Shown here: piece by piece, positions 62,795 to 64,000 of the stretch
Layout: the number at the start of each line of letters is the position of its first letter
Numbering within the stretch: the first letter of the stretch is position 1
Assembly: GCA_963995525.1 (NCBI GenBank)
Contig: CAXEFP010000902.1
Location: forward strand, 744,001 to 808,000
Length of the DNA: 64,000 nt
Direction: 5' to 3'
Source of the DNA: Escarpia spicata
Taxonomy: Eukaryota > Annelida > Polychaeta > Sabellida > Siboglinidae
Translations under genes and position numbers: made by a program
The notes under the pieces: generated by a model
The model's input: the letters and a program-made list of their open reading frames with translations, nothing else
Told to the model about the DNA's origin: nothing
Database searches by the model: none

Positions 62795-64000
62795 GCTGTG
62801 AAGGATATTAAATCACCTGGAGTGGATGGTATTCCACCCAAACTACTATTGGAAATTGTAGAACAAATTAGCATACCGCTTTCAACAGTTTGCAACTTGT
62901 CATTAGAAGAGGGAGTGGTTCCTTTAGAATGGAAAGAAGCAAACATTATACTGTTATTCAAAAAAGGTTTGAGAAACAAGTCAGAGAACTATAGACCAGT
63001 GAGTTTAACATCAGTGATTTGTAAATTATTAGAAAAACTAATTAAAGATCACATGGTGGATTTTCTTGTTAAACAAAACTTGATAAACCCATCTCAACAT
63101 GGTTTTTTTAAAGCGAGGTCATGCTTAACAAATATGTTATGTTTTTTGGAAGACATCACTAAGTGGGTAGATGAGGGATCACCAGTAGATATTTTTCAAA
63201 AAGCTTTCGACAAAGTACCACATCAAAGATTACTGCTTAAAATAAAGGCCCATGGGATAAGAAATGGTATAATAAGCTGGATAGAACAATGGCTGATTGA
63301 CAGAAGACAACGTGTAGAAGTTGATGGGGAGGCTTCAAACTGGAAATCGGTATTGAGTGGGGTACCACAGGGATCAGTATTAGGTCCTATATTATTCTTA
63401 ATATATATCAACGATTTGGATGATGAAATAACAAGCAAGGTGTTGAAATTTGCGGATGATACAAAAGTGTTTAGAAGGATTAAAAGTGATGGAGATAGAC
63501 AGCATTTACAAGATGATCTTGACAGGTTGATAAAATGGTCTGAAAAGTGGCAAATGCTGTTCAATTTTGGGAAATGTAAATGCCTCCACACAGGACATGG
63601 GAACGAAGAAGTAGAATATACAATGGGGGGTACTGTACTAAGTACTACTGTAAAAGAAAAGGACTTAGGGTTAACCATTAGTGCTGATATGAAGGTTTCA
63701 GAGCAGTGCGGAATTGCAGCTTCAAAGGGAAATCAAATCCTTGGATTAATTAGGCGAAACATAACGTATAAGGAAAAAGAGCTAATAATACCGCTGTACA
63801 AAACAATAGTTAGGCCTCATTTAGAATATTGTATTCAAGCATGGAGGCCATATCGCAGGAAGGACATAGATATGCTAGAAAGAGTGCAGAGGAGAGCAAC
63901 TAAAATGATACAAAATCTGAGGGATCTTAGTTACGAAATACGCCTAAAAAAATGCGGTTTAACAACACTAGAGACCAGGAGACTGAGAGGAGATCAGATA
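62795..64000 (+). pseudogene. CR1-like ORF2, reverse transcriptase part, open to window end
   Basis: After a shift of frame at about 62790-62794 (a 2-base gain or 1-base loss) the frame is open for 402 codons to the last base. Blocks in order: AVKDIKSPGVDGIPPKLL (residues 1-18), YRPVSLTSVICKLLEKLI (66-83), QHGFFKARSCLTN (101-113), motif A remnant VDIFQKAFDKVPH (131-143), SGVPQGSVLGPILF (188-201, motif B), KFADDTKVF (218-226, motif C, both Asp present), then the thumb and the HLEYC / RVQRRATKMI blocks. Motif A is about four residues short: family members read an extra hydrophobic/aromatic run and Asp just before FQKAFD, so the first metal-binding Asp is probably lost by an in-frame 12-base deletion near 63188-63196. 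Confidence 0.88.

Larger units (their letters stand above)
59941..64000 (+). mobile_element. CR1-like non-LTR retrotransposon, runs off right edge
   Basis: A long LINE on the plus strand in the order ORF1 (PHD-like finger, linker, SGNH esterase), then ORF2 (AP endonuclease, reverse transcriptase). The combination of a PHD-like finger and an esterase in ORF1 is known for CR1-clade elements. The RT carries CR1-like blocks (SPGVDGIPPKLL, QHGFFKARSCLTN, SGVPQGSVLGPILF, LKFADDTKVF, RRATKMIQNL). Both ORFs carry stops and frameshifts, so this copy is inactive, but it is long and recent enough that all domains can be read. A smaller related element is nested at 61146-61377. The 3' end lies beyond the window. 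Confidence 0.9.

Noticed and set aside
63223..63678. 151-codon minus-strand frame near the right edge
   Set aside because: Shadow of the reverse transcriptase, whose conserved motifs are all on the plus strand.

Overview
The window looks like animal (metazoan) nuclear DNA, probably from an invertebrate, but I cannot name the phylum. Three things point this way: split exons of the adaptor-protein gene AP3D1 with GT/AG splice borders, two families of non-LTR retrotransposon, and a very long tandem satellite. There are no operons, ribosome-binding sites or bacterial-type genes. The short open frames inside the satellite are by-products of the repeat.

Bases 1-56608 (88% of the window) are one uninterrupted head-to-tail satellite of about 174 monomers of about 325 bp. 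Most monomers carry one BamHI site (GGATCC). The array runs off the left edge. It has a mosaic higher-order structure: multi-monomer blocks of 3, 4, 5, 9, 20 and 21 monomers are copied nearly exactly in tandem or at a distance, as expected from recent unequal exchange. I saw no inverted monomer and no transposon inside the array. The array stops abruptly at about 56608 in a T-rich stretch of the monomer.

Bases 56609-59940 are single-copy flank carrying two exons of AP3D1 (delta subunit of the AP-3 adaptor complex) on the minus strand: 59071-59302, then 56965-57066. The protein segment expected between them is not visible. The interval instead holds a decayed RTE-like LINE (57576-58521) flanked by 18-bp near-identical direct repeats. 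Downstream exons would lie where the satellite is, so this may be a truncated or relocated gene fragment at a heterochromatin border. A 33-bp minisatellite lies in the upstream intron.

Bases 59941-64000 are a CR1-like non-LTR retrotransposon on the plus strand that runs off the right edge. ORF1 has a Cys-rich PHD-like finger, a basic low-complexity linker and an SGNH esterase domain. ORF2 has an AP-type endonuclease and a reverse transcriptase. Both ORFs are broken by stops and frameshifts. At the very end of ORF1 sits a nested, 5'-truncated copy of a related element (61146-61377) with a 6-bp target duplication. It ends in a strong hairpin and a short tandem tail, so it preserves the 3' end that the outer element shows only beyond the window.

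The genes here do not form a pathway. The biology is satellite turnover, retrotransposon nesting and erosion of a host gene next to a satellite block. Higher-order block borders were read by eye and are good to roughly 50 bp; exon, target-duplication and motif coordinates were counted base by base.
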